Below are positions 1 through 7,140 of a stretch of DNA of 64,000 nt, one piece after another (positions within the stretch are counted from its first letter, which is position 1; each line of letters starts with the position of its first letter). The notes under the pieces were generated by a model. The model was not told where the DNA came from. It did not search any database and worked only from the letters and a program-made list of their open reading frames with translations. This DNA is from an uncultured Clostridia bacterium (GTDB lineage Bacteria > Bacillota > Clostridia > TANB77 > CAG-508). The stretch lies in assembly GCA_928721565.1 (NCBI GenBank), contig OV788638.1, forward strand, positions 868,001 to 932,000, written 5' to 3'. Both the position numbers and the translations under genes were made by a program.

Positions 1-153
1 ATTGGAGTAGAATACAAGTTAGAAAAAGAAGAAGATATTAAAGAAACTATAAATAAATTGACAGATGAAATGCTTGAATTTGCTAGTAGAATGGAATTTG
101 AAAAAGCTGCCGAGATTAGAGATAAGATAAAGGAATTAGAAAAATTAATATAG
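1..153 (+). CDS. uvrB: UvrB C-terminus (partial, 5' end outside window)
   Basis: Open from the first base in frame 1 to TAG, giving the last 50 residues of a protein. They match the UVR domain that ends UvrB: residues MEFEKAAEIRDKIKEL form the UvrB/UvrC coiled-coil contact. UvrB is the damage-verifying helicase of the UvrABC excinuclease. The same UVR motif also occurs in UvrC, ClpC and McsA, but here it sits at the extreme C-terminus followed at once by the stop, as in UvrB. Identity rests on this short segment only; the helicase domains lie upstream of the window. Confidence 0.75.
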   Translation: MGVEYKLEKEEDIKETINKLTDEMLEFASRMEFEKAAEIRDKIKELEKLI

Positions 154-225
154 TTATAAAAAGCATTGACAGAAATGAAAAAAAGACATAAAATTTAAGT
201 GGAGAATAAATAGGAGGGGAAAAAT

Positions 226-795
226 ATGACAAGAATCGAATTAAAAACTGCAGCAAAAGAACAAATAAAAGGAAAAATAGGAATTTTATTTGTTATGATG
301 TTAATAGTTGGAATACTTGGAGTAGCATGTGCATATATACCTGTAATAGGGCCAATAGGAGCATTAATCATTACTCCAGCATTTGAAATTTCTATGTGCA
401 TGATATATTTAAAGCTTACTAAAAGGGAAGAAATTTCAGTTGGAGATGTTTTTAATGGATTTAATATTACAGGAAAAGCAGTTTGGTTAGCTATTATAAC
501 ACAATTCTTTACATTTTTATGGACATTATTATTTATAATACCTGGAATTGTAAAAGTATATTCATATTCTATGGCTATGTACATATTAGCTGATAATCCA
601 GAACTTACTGCAAGAGAAGCATTGTCAAAAAGTAAGGAAATAATGGATGGACACAAATTTGATTTATTTGTATTACAATTATCTTTCTTCTGGTGGTATT
701 TGTTAGGTTCAATAACATTAGGTATTGCTTATATTTATGTATTACCATATGTTAGTGCAACTACAGCTAATTTTTATAATTCAATTAAAGAATAA
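226..795 (+). CDS. DUF975 family integral membrane protein
   Basis: A 189-residue membrane protein with an ATG start 10 bases after AGGAGGGG. After a polar N-terminus (MTRIELKTAAKEQIKGK) there are four to five hydrophobic segments, at about residues 20-50, 90-112 and 142-182. The pattern, including the LFIIPGIVKVYSYSMA stretch and the helix ADNPELTAREALSKSKEIMDG, matches DUF975 proteins, common in Firmicutes and of unknown function. It is monocistronic, closed by a strong terminator. No catalytic motif is visible. The family call is secure; the role is unknown. Confidence 0.8.
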   Translation: MTRIELKTAAKEQIKGKIGILFVMMLIVGILGVACAYIPVIGPIGALIITPAFEISMCMIYLKLTKREEISVGDVFNGFNITGKAVWLAIITQFFTFLWTLLFIIPGIVKVYSYSMAMYILADNPELTAREALSKSKEIMDGHKFDLFVLQLSFFWWYLLGSITLGIAYIYVLPYVSATTANFYNSIKE

Positions 796-801
796 TAAAA
801 G

Positions 802-826
802 CAAGGCGGCATAGCCTTGTTTTTTT
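802..826 (+). terminator. Intrinsic terminator after the DUF975 gene
   Basis: CAAGGC-GGCATA-GCCTTG stem followed by seven T. It separates the membrane-protein gene from the rplU promoter that begins 11 bases later. Confidence 0.85.
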
Positions 827-836
827 GACAAAAACC

Positions 837-865
837 TTGACAAGTATTGGCAAATATGTTAAAAT
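837..865 (+). promoter_or_regulatory. Promoter of rplU-rpmA
   Basis: TTGACA (837-842), 17-bp spacer, TAAAAT (860-865). The start point would fall near 872, giving a leader of about 110 nt before rplU. Confidence 0.85.
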
Positions 866-871
866 TAATAA

Positions 872-958
872 CTGTAATCCGCTTAGTCAAGGCTACCAAA
901 TGTTAAATGAGGGCTCAAAGCCTAAAGATAACTGCCTTTTTTAAGGATTAGCGAGTAT
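872..958 (+). ncRNA. Ribosomal protein L21 leader (autoregulatory 5' UTR)
   Basis: The untranslated leader between the promoter and rplU has TAATCC (875-880) pairing with GGATTA (944-949), and between them an AAGGC/GCCTT pair and the ACAAGGCUACC-like segment typical of the Firmicute L21 leader. Its position directly before rplU supports the call. I could not run a covariance model. Confidence 0.65.
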
Positions 959-982
959 ACAAATAAGGGAGGTGCATTTTAA

Positions 983-1372
983 ATGTACGCAGTAATTGAA
1001 AGTTGTGGAAAACAATACAAAGTATCAGAAGGAGACGTAGTATTTTTCGAAAAATTAAATGCAGAGGAAGGAAAAAAAGTTGCATTTGATAAAGTAATCT
1101 TAGTATCAGAAGATGGAAAAGTACAAGTAGGAAATCCTTATGTTAAAGGTGTAAAGGTTGAAGGAAAAGTTGTTTCTCATGGAAAAGCTAAAAAAATTAT
1201 TGTATTCAAAATGAAAGCTAAGAAAAATGAAAGAAAGAAACAAGGACATAGACAACCATACACAAAAGTTGAAATTACAGGAATCAAAACTGCAGCTAAA
1301 AAAACAACTACAGCTGAAAAAACAGAAAAAACTGTAAAGGCAACAAAAACTGAAAAAACAGAAACAAAATAA
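983..1372 (+). CDS. rplU: 50S ribosomal protein L21
   Basis: 129 residues; L21 is usually about 103. The core is canonical (MYAVIESCGKQYKVSEGDVV, then the GHRQPYTKVEIT signature near residue 90). The extra length is a C-terminal tail of about 25 residues made only of Ala, Thr, Lys and Glu repeats, probably disordered and RNA-binding. RBS GGGAGGTG lies 7 bases before ATG. The gene has its own leader and is followed by rpmA. In most Firmicutes a small protease gene (prp/ysxB) lies between rplU and rpmA; here the 62-bp gap holds none. Confidence 0.97.
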   Translation: MYAVIESCGKQYKVSEGDVVFFEKLNAEEGKKVAFDKVILVSEDGKVQVGNPYVKGVKVEGKVVSHGKAKKIIVFKMKAKKNERKKQGHRQPYTKVEITGIKTAAKKTTTAEKTEKTVKATKTEKTETK

Positions 1373-1434
1373 TTAATTAAGATTATTAAGAGAAATTAAA
1401 ATAAACAATTATAAAGCCGAAAGGAGTGAGAAGA

Positions 1435-1701
1435 ATGGCACATAAAAAGGGTCAAGGTAGTATTAAAAACGGTAGAGACAGTGAATCTAAAAGACTTGGT
1501 GTCAAAAGAGCTGACGGTCAATTTGTTTTAGCTGGAAATATTCTAGTTAGACAAAGAGGAACTAAAGTACATCCAGGAGTTAATGTTGGAAAAGGTAGTG
1601 ATGATACACTATTTGCTTTAGTAGATGGAACAGTTAAATTTGAAAGAAAAGGTAGAGATAAAAAACAAGTAAGTGTTTATCCTGTAGAGGAAAATGCTTA
1701 A
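1435..1701 (+). CDS. rpmA: 50S ribosomal protein L27, short-N-terminus form
   Basis: 88 residues starting MAHKKGQGSIKNGRDS. The ATG at 1435 lies 8 bases after AAGGAG. An in-frame GTG at 1426 overlaps that Shine-Dalgarno and is not a credible start. L27 reaches into the peptidyl-transferase centre with its N-terminus. Most Firmicutes make it with a 9-12-residue extension that the Prp protease removes. This protein begins directly at the mature AHKKG sequence, as in E. coli, and no prp gene is adjacent. It ends the rplU operon at a strong terminator. Confidence 0.97.
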   Translation: MAHKKGQGSIKNGRDSESKRLGVKRADGQFVLAGNILVRQRGTKVHPGVNVGKGSDDTLFALVDGTVKFERKGRDKKQVSVYPVEENA

Positions 1702-1708
1702 CAAAGAG

Positions 1709-1741
1709 ACAGTATAACTATTATAGTTATACTGTTTTTTT
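1709..1741 (+). terminator. Terminator of rplU-rpmA
   Basis: ACAGTATAACTA-TTA-TAGTTATACTGT perfect stem followed by seven T. Confidence 0.92.
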
Positions 1742-1776
1742 ACTTTTAAAAAAGCGAAAAAATATTCGCAAAACTA

Positions 1777-1805
1777 TTGACAAAAGGCAAAAAGATTATT
1801 ATAAT
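1777..1805 (+). promoter_or_regulatory. Consensus promoter of recN
   Basis: TTGACA (1777-1782), 17-bp spacer, TATAAT (1800-1805): a full consensus match. The transcript would start near 1812, inside CGAACAAAGATTTG (1812-1825), which resembles the Gram-positive LexA box. A second dyad, GCGAA...TTCGC, lies at about 1755-1770. Confidence 0.85.
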
Positions 1806-1849
1806 AATTGACGAACAAAGATTTGAAAAAAGAAATGGAGACGGTTATT

Positions 1850-3478
1850 ATGATAACAAATTTACACATTAAAAATATAGGAATAATAGATGATTTAGAA
1901 ATAAATTTAAATAAAGGAATGAATGTATTAACAGGAGAGACTGGAGCAGGAAAAACACTAATAATAGATTCAATAAATATAATAAGTGGTGGAAGATTTT
2001 CAAAAGAAATGATAAGAAGAGGTGAAAATTATTCATATGTTGAATTATGTATGTATGCTCCAAATGATGTAAATTCAGTGGATGGTAACATTATAGTAAC
2101 AAGAGAAATTTATAATAATGGTAGAAATATGTGTAAAATAAATGGTAGATTAGTAACTGTAGCTGAATTAAAGAATTTTATGAGTAATTATATAGAAATA
2201 CACGGGCAAAATGATAATCAAAAGTTATTAGATAACAAAACACATATAAAATATTTAGATAATTTTTCAGGTGAAGAAGTATTTAATCTAAAAATGGAAT
2301 ATAAAGAAAAATATCAAAGATATAATGAAATAAAAAGAGAGTTAAAGAATAATTACGGAGACGAAAAAGAAAAACAAAGAAAGTTAGATTTATTACGATA
2401 TCAATTAGAGGAAATAGAAGAAGCAAGATTAAAAAATGGAGAAGAAATTGAATTAGAAGAAAAAAGTAAGCTAATTAAGAATTCAGAAAAAATTGCTAAA
2501 AATTTAGCTGAAGCAGAAATGTCAATAGGAGAAAACACAATAGATTTAATAGGAAATGCAATAAGAGCATTAGAAAAAATTGAAAATATAGATAAAAAAT
2601 ATGAGGAAATAGTATCAAACTTGAAAAATATATATTATGAAATACAAGAAATTTCTTCAGATGTGAATGGGTATCTAGGAGATATAGAGTTTGACGAACA
2701 AGAAAGAGAAGAAGTAGAAACAAGACTAGATATAATAGATAATTTAAAAAGAAAATATGGAAATAATATAGATGAAATATTAAAATATGCCGAAGAAATA
2801 GATGAAGAAATAAAGAAAATTGAAAATGTAGATGAATATAATAATAAATTGAAAAGTGAGCAAAAACAAATAGAACAAGAAATGAACAAAATAGCAGAGA
2901 AGATTAGCCAAATAAGAAAAGAAAATGCACGAGAATTAAACACGAGAATAAACAAAGAATTAGTAGACTTGGAAATGAAGAATGCAAAAATCAATGTAAA
3001 AGTAGAATATAAAATAGATGAATTTTTTGAAGATGGAAAAGATCAGGTAGGGATATTTATTAAAACTAATGTTGGAGAAAATGAAAGTGAGTTAACTAAA
3101 ATTGCATCAGGAGGAGAAATGTCAAGAATAATGTTAGCAATAAAAAAAGTATTAGCAGAAGTGGATAATATGCCAGTTATGATATTTGATGAAATTGATA
3201 CTGGAATAAGCGGAAAAGCAGCAAAATCAGTAGCAAATAAAATGAGAAGTATATCAAAAAATCATCAAGTTTTATGTATTTCACATTTAGCACCAATTGC
3301 AGCAATGGCAGATTATAATTATTTTATAAGCAAAAAAGTAGAAAATGACAGAACATACACAAATGTAAGATTACTAAATGAGCAAGAAGTTTTATGCGAA
3401 ATAGCACGTATATCATCAGGAGAAATTAATGATGTAACACTTCAATATGCTAATGAATTAAGAAATAAGATAGCATAA
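1850..3478 (+). CDS. recN: DNA repair protein RecN
   Basis: 542 residues, normal for RecN. This SMC-like ATPase acts in double-strand-break repair and chromosome cohesion. N-terminal Walker A GETGAGKT lies near residue 30, long Glu/Lys-rich coiled coils fill about 150-380, then come the signature SGGEMSR, Walker B MIFDEIDTGISG and the H-loop region. The start is ATG 1850, 9 bases after GGAG. A longer frame opening at TTG 1808 would begin upstream of the predicted transcription start. Monocistronic, convergent with the next gene. The promoter carries a possible LexA-type operator, consistent with a damage-response gene. Confidence 0.96.
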   Translation: MITNLHIKNIGIIDDLEINLNKGMNVLTGETGAGKTLIIDSINIISGGRFSKEMIRRGENYSYVELCMYAPNDVNSVDGNIIVTREIYNNGRNMCKINGRLVTVAELKNFMSNYIEIHGQNDNQKLLDNKTHIKYLDNFSGEEVFNLKMEYKEKYQRYNEIKRELKNNYGDEKEKQRKLDLLRYQLEEIEEARLKNGEEIELEEKSKLIKNSEKIAKNLAEAEMSIGENTIDLIGNAIRALEKIENIDKKYEEIVSNLKNIYYEIQEISSDVNGYLGDIEFDEQEREEVETRLDIIDNLKRKYGNNIDEILKYAEEIDEEIKKIENVDEYNNKLKSEQKQIEQEMNKIAEKISQIRKENARELNTRINKELVDLEMKNAKINVKVEYKIDEFFEDGKDQVGIFIKTNVGENESELTKIASGGEMSRIMLAIKKVLAEVDNMPVMIFDEIDTGISGKAAKSVANKMRSISKNHQVLCISHLAPIAAMADYNYFISKKVENDRTYTNVRLLNEQEVLCEIARISSGEINDVTLQYANELRNKIA

Positions 3479-3480
3479 TA

Positions 3481-3765
3481 TTAATATGGATATCTTTCAA
3501 ATATATATTTTATGACAATATCTGCATTTGCTGGAGAAATTTTTATAAAAACATCTTTATCAAGAGAAATCCACATGTCAATATTAAAAGAAGTATGATT
3601 ATCAGAAAATGCAGCAACTATTTCTGAAATGTCAACAGGGTTAAGAAAATGTTTTTCCCAAGACAAAGATGTATCGTTAATAGTTTGAGGAAAAGAGTAA
3701 AACTTATTTAAAAAATTGCTAATTTCTCCAATTTGATAACTAAATAAAATAACTTTTGCACTCAT
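3481..3765 (-). CDS. Conserved-looking small protein of unknown function
   Basis: 94 residues, soluble, no signal peptide, no cysteine cluster. The start has GAAAGGAT 7 bases upstream on the minus strand. It is encoded tail-to-tail with recN (2-bp gap) and divergently from the DUF1540 gene. The sequence (MSAKVILFSYQIGEISNF..., then PVDISEIVAAFSDNH) shows no motif that I recognise. Good RBS, full-length frame and gene-like composition support a real gene. Function unknown. Confidence 0.7.
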   Translation of the reverse strand: MSAKVILFSYQIGEISNFLNKFYSFPQTINDTSLSWEKHFLNPVDISEIVAAFSDNHTSFNIDMWISLDKDVFIKISPANADIVIKYIFERYPY

Positions 3766-3900
3766 AATTTTATCCTTTCAATATTATATTTATTATACGA
3801 AAAAAACAGAAATTTATGCGATGGCATAAAAAATATAATTATGGAAATACTAAGATAAGTGACTTTGTCATAAATATTATTTTTGAAAGGATGATATATT

Positions 3901-4065
3901 GTGGAAAAAAATCAAAAAATAAATTGCACAGTGGAAAGCTGTGTATATCAAGATGGAAACACAAAAAGATGTACATTACAATCAATTCAAGTAGTGCCAA
4001 CACAGGACTGTGATACATGTGAGTCTGATGAATCTATGTGTGGAAGTTATGAATATAATAAATAA
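3901..4065 (+). CDS. DUF1540 small cysteine-rich protein
   Basis: 54 residues from GTG at 3901, with GAAAGGATG 9 bases upstream. It reads (M)EKNQKINCTVESC, then CTLQSIQV, then CDTCESDESMCGSYE. The arrangement C-x4-C ... C-x(11-12)-C-x2-C-x6-C is that of DUF1540, a probable metal-binding mini-domain common in Clostridia. A slightly longer open frame at 3816-4013 in another phase is a chance overlap without an RBS. Weak terminator-like hairpin follows. Role unknown. Confidence 0.85.
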   Translation: MEKNQKINCTVESCVYQDGNTKRCTLQSIQVVPTQDCDTCESDESMCGSYEYNK

Positions 4066-4068
4066 TTT

Positions 4069-4095
4069 CAAAGTGGTTGTTATTGTCACTTTTTC
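4069..4095 (+). terminator. Possible weak terminator after the DUF1540 gene
   Basis: AAAGTG (4070-4075) pairs with CACTTT (4087-4092) across an 11-base loop, then a short T run. Stem is short, so the call is tentative. Confidence 0.4.
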
Positions 4096-4119
4096 TGTAC
4101 AGTTTTTTATAATTTGATA

Positions 4120-4148
4120 TTGACAAAAAGGTTAAATAGAAATAGAAT
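4120..4148 (+). promoter_or_regulatory. Promoter of fba
   Basis: TTGACA (4120-4125), 17-bp spacer, TAGAAT (4143-4148). Start predicted about 23 nt before the fba ATG. Confidence 0.8.
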
Positions 4149-4177
4149 TAAGGAAAAGAAAGGAAGAGTGATAAATT

Positions 4178-5110
4178 ATGGCATTAGTAACAACTAAGGA
4201 AATGTTTGAGAAATCAATGAAAGAAGGCTATGCAATAGGAGCGTTCAATGTAAATAATATGGAAATAATACAAGGAATAGTTGATGCCGCAGCAGAGCAA
4301 AAATCACCAGTAATATTACAAGCATCATCAAGTGCAATAAAATATGCAAAAATAAATTATTTAATGAAAATGGTAGAAGCAGCAGTAGAAGAACATCCAG
4401 AAATACCAATAGCAATACATTTGGATCATGGACCAGATTTTGCAACATGTAAGATGTGTGTAGATAGTGGATTTACATCAGTAATGTTTGATGGTTCAAA
4501 ATATGATTTTGAAGAAAATATTAGATTAACAAAAGAAGTGGTAGACTATGCACATGCACATGGAGTAGTAGTTGAAGCAGAACTTGGAAAACTAGCTGGA
4601 ATAGAAGATGATGTTAATGTTGCATCATCAGATGCAATGTATACAGATCCAGAACAAGCTGAAGAATTTGTAAGAAGAACAGGAGTTGATTCATTAGCAA
4701 TAGCTATAGGAACAAGTCATGGTGCATATAAATTTAAAGGAGAAGCAAAATTAAGATTTGATATATTAAAACAAATAAAAGAAAGAATACCAAATACTCC
4801 AATAGTATTACATGGTGCATCAACAGTAATACCAGAGTTAGTAAATATGTGTAACGAATATGGAGGAAATATTCCAGGAGCAAAAGGAGTACCAGATGAA
4901 ATATTACATGAAGCAAGTGTATCTGGAGTTTCAAAAATAAATGTAGATACAGACTTAAGATTAGCAATGACAGCAGGAATAAGAAAAGTATTTGTTGAAG
5001 ATCCAAGTGCTTTTGATCCAAGAAAATATTTAACACCAGCAAGAGAATTAGTAAAACAAACAGTAGCACACAAAATGAAAGATGTATTTGGTTCTGCAAA
5101 TAAAGCATAA
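4178..5110 (+). CDS. fba: Class II fructose-1,6-bisphosphate aldolase
   Basis: 310 residues, typical for the zinc-dependent class II enzyme that splits fructose-1,6-bisphosphate to DHAP and glyceraldehyde-3-phosphate in glycolysis. Visible signatures: HLDHGPDF (zinc-binding His and catalytic Asp near residue 86), VEAELGKLAGIEDD, GTSHGAYKF and LHGASTVIPE (further zinc His residues), and NVDTDLR (phosphate/substrate loop). RBS AAAGGAAGAG precedes ATG. It has its own promoter and stands alone, as glycolytic aldolase genes often do in Clostridia. Tagatose-bisphosphate aldolase is a relative, but the LAGIEDDVNV stretch fits Fba. Confidence 0.94.
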   Translation: MALVTTKEMFEKSMKEGYAIGAFNVNNMEIIQGIVDAAAEQKSPVILQASSSAIKYAKINYLMKMVEAAVEEHPEIPIAIHLDHGPDFATCKMCVDSGFTSVMFDGSKYDFEENIRLTKEVVDYAHAHGVVVEAELGKLAGIEDDVNVASSDAMYTDPEQAEEFVRRTGVDSLAIAIGTSHGAYKFKGEAKLRFDILKQIKERIPNTPIVLHGASTVIPELVNMCNEYGGNIPGAKGVPDEILHEASVSGVSKINVDTDLRLAMTAGIRKVFVEDPSAFDPRKYLTPARELVKQTVAHKMKDVFGSANKA

Positions 5111-5124
5111 AATAAAAAGAATAA

Positions 5125-5170
5125 AGAGCTGTCCCTGTAAGTTGTAAAAACAATATAGGGGACAACTCTT
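5125..5170 (-). terminator. Terminator of smpB, repeat-like hairpin
   Basis: On the minus strand AAGAGTTGTCCCC ... GGGACAGCTCTT forms a long hairpin followed by TTTATTCTTTTT. The plus strand has no T run after it, so it serves smpB. Its GGGGACAACTCTT arm resembles the GGGACCGGTTCTT repeat seen twice elsewhere in the window. Confidence 0.7.
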
Positions 5171-5639
5171 AAAAATTACCTTTTTCATTAGCTCTCAGAG
5201 CTTTCTTCATTCTACGTTCAGCATCCTTTTGAGCGATATCTTGGCGCTTATCATATAGTTTTTTACCTTTGCCAACACCTAATTCTAATTTGACAAAACT
5301 ACCTTTAAAATATAAGTTTATTGGAACTAAGCTATATCCGTCTTGTTTAACTTTTATAAAAAGTTTATTAAGTTCTCTTTTATTTAAAAGTAATTTTCTA
5401 TCACGTAAAGGATCTTTATTAAAAATGTTTCCATGTTCATAAGGGCTAATATGCATAGAATATATGTAGCATTCGCCATCTTTAAAACCGGCGTAACTAT
5501 CTTTTAAATTGACTCTACCTTTTCTAATTGATTTTATTTCTGTGCCAGTCAAAACGATTCCGGCCTCATATTTATCTTCTATATTAAAATTATGATATGC
5601 TACTGGATTTTTTGCAATTAATTTTACGTTTGAACTCAT
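5169..5639 (-). CDS. smpB: SsrA-binding protein SmpB
   Basis: 156 residues, standard length. SmpB binds tmRNA and takes part in trans-translation, freeing stalled ribosomes. Family signatures are present: KNPVAYHNFNIEDKYEAGIVLTGTE, GRVNLKDSYAGF, the central HISPYEHGN, and the basic helical tail from about residue 130 (KKLYDKRQDIAQKDAERRMKK). RBS CGGAGGT lies upstream of the ATG on the minus strand. No tmRNA gene was found in the 445-bp space upstream, where one is often located. Confidence 0.96.
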   Translation of the reverse strand: MSSNVKLIAKNPVAYHNFNIEDKYEAGIVLTGTEIKSIRKGRVNLKDSYAGFKDGECYIYSMHISPYEHGNIFNKDPLRDRKLLLNKRELNKLFIKVKQDGYSLVPINLYFKGSFVKLELGVGKGKKLYDKRQDIAQKDAERRMKKALRANEKGNF

Positions 5640-5725
5640 ACATAACCTCCGTTATTTCTAATTATAGTAACTATTATAACACATAAAATTGCGTAATAAA
5701 AGCCAAATTAAAAATAAATATTAAA

Positions 5726-5978
5726 TTACTAGTTAATGGTTTTTGTTGGATTTTTATACGAAATACTTTAAATATAAGCTTTGCATTATATTCCTCGGCT
5801 TAATACGAAATTTAAGAACTTCTAATTTGTTTTATGGGTCCTTTCCACTATCGTGAACTCTTACCATAAAACTACATAAGAATTTCTAAAATTTCTCCTT
5901 GCACATTTGTCATTGCATTTAAAGCTTATATTTAAAGTATTTCTCGATATCAATTTAAAATACATCATTAACTAGTAA
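5726..5978. repeat. Long fold-back (MITE-like) element
   Basis: Nested inverted repeats: a perfect 13-bp outer pair, TTACTAGTTAATG (5726-5738) with its complement at 5966-5978. A perfect 23-bp inner pair lies at 5760-5782 and 5921-5943 (core GAAATACTTTAAATATAAGC). An imperfect innermost stem ends in GTTTTATGG/CCATAAAAC flanking the apex at about 5831-5871. The whole unit can form one cruciform or RNA hairpin. It lies between two minus-strand genes, so it could be a mobile non-autonomous element or a structured RNA in their shared transcript. Confidence 0.7.
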
Positions 5979-6024
5979 CTTAAAGTATGCTACATAATAA
6001 TGAATATATTTTAATTAGTATAAA

Positions 6025-6045
6025 GAAATACTTAAAATATAAGCT
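6025..6045 (+). repeat. Third copy of the fold-back inner arm
   Basis: The 21 bases match 5760-5780 at 20 positions (one T to A change). It lies 47 bp beyond the element and has no partner arm, suggesting a decayed second copy. Confidence 0.6.
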
Positions 6046-6084
6046 ATTAATTTCTAAAGATATAATTTTTTTTGTTATGACATA

Positions 6085-6525
6085 TTATTGATCATTATCA
6101 TCATAATTTCTAGTTCTAGTTAGTTGATTAGAATAATACCAAACTAAAGCTATAATAGCAACAACGGCAATAGCTAAGATAAGCCAAGTCCACATAGTAG
6201 AAGACATACCTAAAAATGTACCAGCATTAGTTGCAGTACCAGTTGTAGCAGTTCTATTAGCTGTATAGTTTGTAGATTGAGTGTTATTACGAGTTATTCC
6301 CATATTTGTAGTATTATCTGTTGCATTTTTTGTAGTATTAGTAACATCTTTTACAGCTCCTTCAACAGCATTTTCAGCTCCACCGACAGTGTTACGAACA
6401 CCGTTAACAGCATCATTAACACCATTCATAGCACCATTTCCATCTGTTGCAAAACTTAATGTTGTAGCAAGCATAAGAATAACAGCCATCAATAAACCAA
6501 CTATAAAAAGTGATTTCTTTCTCAT
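6085..6525 (-). CDS. Small secreted, membrane-anchored Asn/Thr-rich protein
   Basis: 146 residues with three parts: a signal peptide (MRKKSLFIVGLLMAVILMLATTLSFA, cleavage likely after about residue 26), a low-complexity Asn/Thr/Ala/Val region (about 27-100) with repeats of NAV, NTV and NTT, and a C-terminal transmembrane helix (MWTWLILAIAVVAIIALVWYY) with a short charged tail. RBS TAGGAGGT precedes ATG. It shares this plan with the 104-residue protein at 59187-59501. No LPxTG motif. It looks like a cell-surface spacer or anchor protein; exact role unknown. Confidence 0.75.
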   Translation of the reverse strand: MRKKSLFIVGLLMAVILMLATTLSFATDGNGAMNGVNDAVNGVRNTVGGAENAVEGAVKDVTNTTKNATDNTTNMGITRNNTQSTNYTANRTATTGTATNAGTFLGMSSTMWTWLILAIAVVAIIALVWYYSNQLTRTRNYDDNDQ

Positions 6526-6565
6526 ATTGACCTCCTAAAATTCGATTCGAAAATATTTTATGGTC

Positions 6566-6581
6566 TTGTTTTGCAAAACAA
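6566..6581. promoter_or_regulatory. Perfect 16-bp palindrome in a divergent intergenic region
   Basis: TTGTTTTGCAAAACAA between the divergent 6085-6525 gene and recX. A related sequence, TTGCAAAAAACAACAAAATA, recurs at 6639 and contains the recX -35 box. Possible operator; no known regulator assigned. Confidence 0.4.
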
Positions 6582-6638
6582 CAAAATAAAACCTATTTAT
6601 AGTATGATTTGTTTAAAGCAAAATATACTTGAAAAATC

Positions 6639-6667
6639 TTGCAAAAAACAACAAAATAATATAAAAT
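6639..6667 (+). promoter_or_regulatory. Promoter of recX-scpA
   Basis: TTGCAA (6639-6644), 17-bp spacer, TAAAAT (6662-6667), 23 bp before the recX ATG. Confidence 0.65.
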
Positions 6668-6690
6668 ACTTAGGAAAGGATTACTAAAAA

Positions 6691-7140
6691 ATGAAAATTA
6701 TAGAAGATTTTGAAAGCACTTTAAATTTTGAAAAACTAAAAGAATTCGATATACAAAAAACAAAAGTATTCAAATATATTACATATAAGAAAAGAACAGA
6801 ACAAGAAGTCAGAAGAAAATTTAAAGGGCAAATAGAAGAAAATATGTTAGATGAAATTATTGAATATTTAAAAGAGGCCAAATATTTGGATGATTATGAT
6901 TTTATTGAAAGACAAGTAAAAGAATACATGAATTTAAAAACAATGTCAGTAAAAGAAATTAAATACAAGTTAATTGCAAAGGGCTTGGATAGAAAGCTTA
7001 TAGAACAATATATTGATAAAAATTATGAAGAATTAAATGAATATGAAGAAAGATGTGCTGAAAAAATTAGACAAAAAAAATCAGGAGCATCAGAAGAAGA
7101 AATAAAACAATATTTATATAGAAAGGGATATAAGATTTAA
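6691..7140 (+). CDS. recX: Regulatory protein RecX
   Basis: 149 residues built of the RecX three-helix repeats. Recognisable segments: ALKYITYKKRTEQEVRRKF-like repeat 1 (about 25-50), LKEAKYLDDYDFIERQVKEYM (about 63-83), and the C-terminal GASEEEIKQYLYRKGY. RecX binds RecA filaments and restrains recombination. RBS GGAAAGG lies upstream. Its stop TAA abuts the ATG of scpA with no gap, so the two are translationally coupled. recA itself is not in the window. Confidence in the family is high from repeat pattern and length. Confidence 0.88.
   Translation: MKIIEDFESTLNFEKLKEFDIQKTKVFKYITYKKRTEQEVRRKFKGQIEENMLDEIIEYLKEAKYLDDYDFIERQVKEYMNLKTMSVKEIKYKLIAKGLDRKLIEQYIDKNYEELNEYEERCAEKIRQKKSGASEEEIKQYLYRKGYKI

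Larger units (their letters stand above)
5640..6084. other. Gene-free 445-bp stretch holding a fold-back element
   Basis: No coding frame with an RBS on either strand. About 253 bp are a nested inverted repeat (separate entry), followed by a single extra copy of one arm at 6025-6045. I looked for tmRNA, RNase P and SRP RNA landmarks here and found none. Confidence 0.7.

Noticed and set aside
3816..4013. 65-codon plus-strand frame near the DUF1540 gene
   Set aside because: No RBS; the overlapping GTG-started 54-residue DUF1540 protein in another frame is clearly the gene.
5640..6084. tmRNA or other housekeeping RNA beside smpB
   Set aside because: No tRNA-like ends, CCA, or tag-peptide frame; the structure is a simple palindrome.
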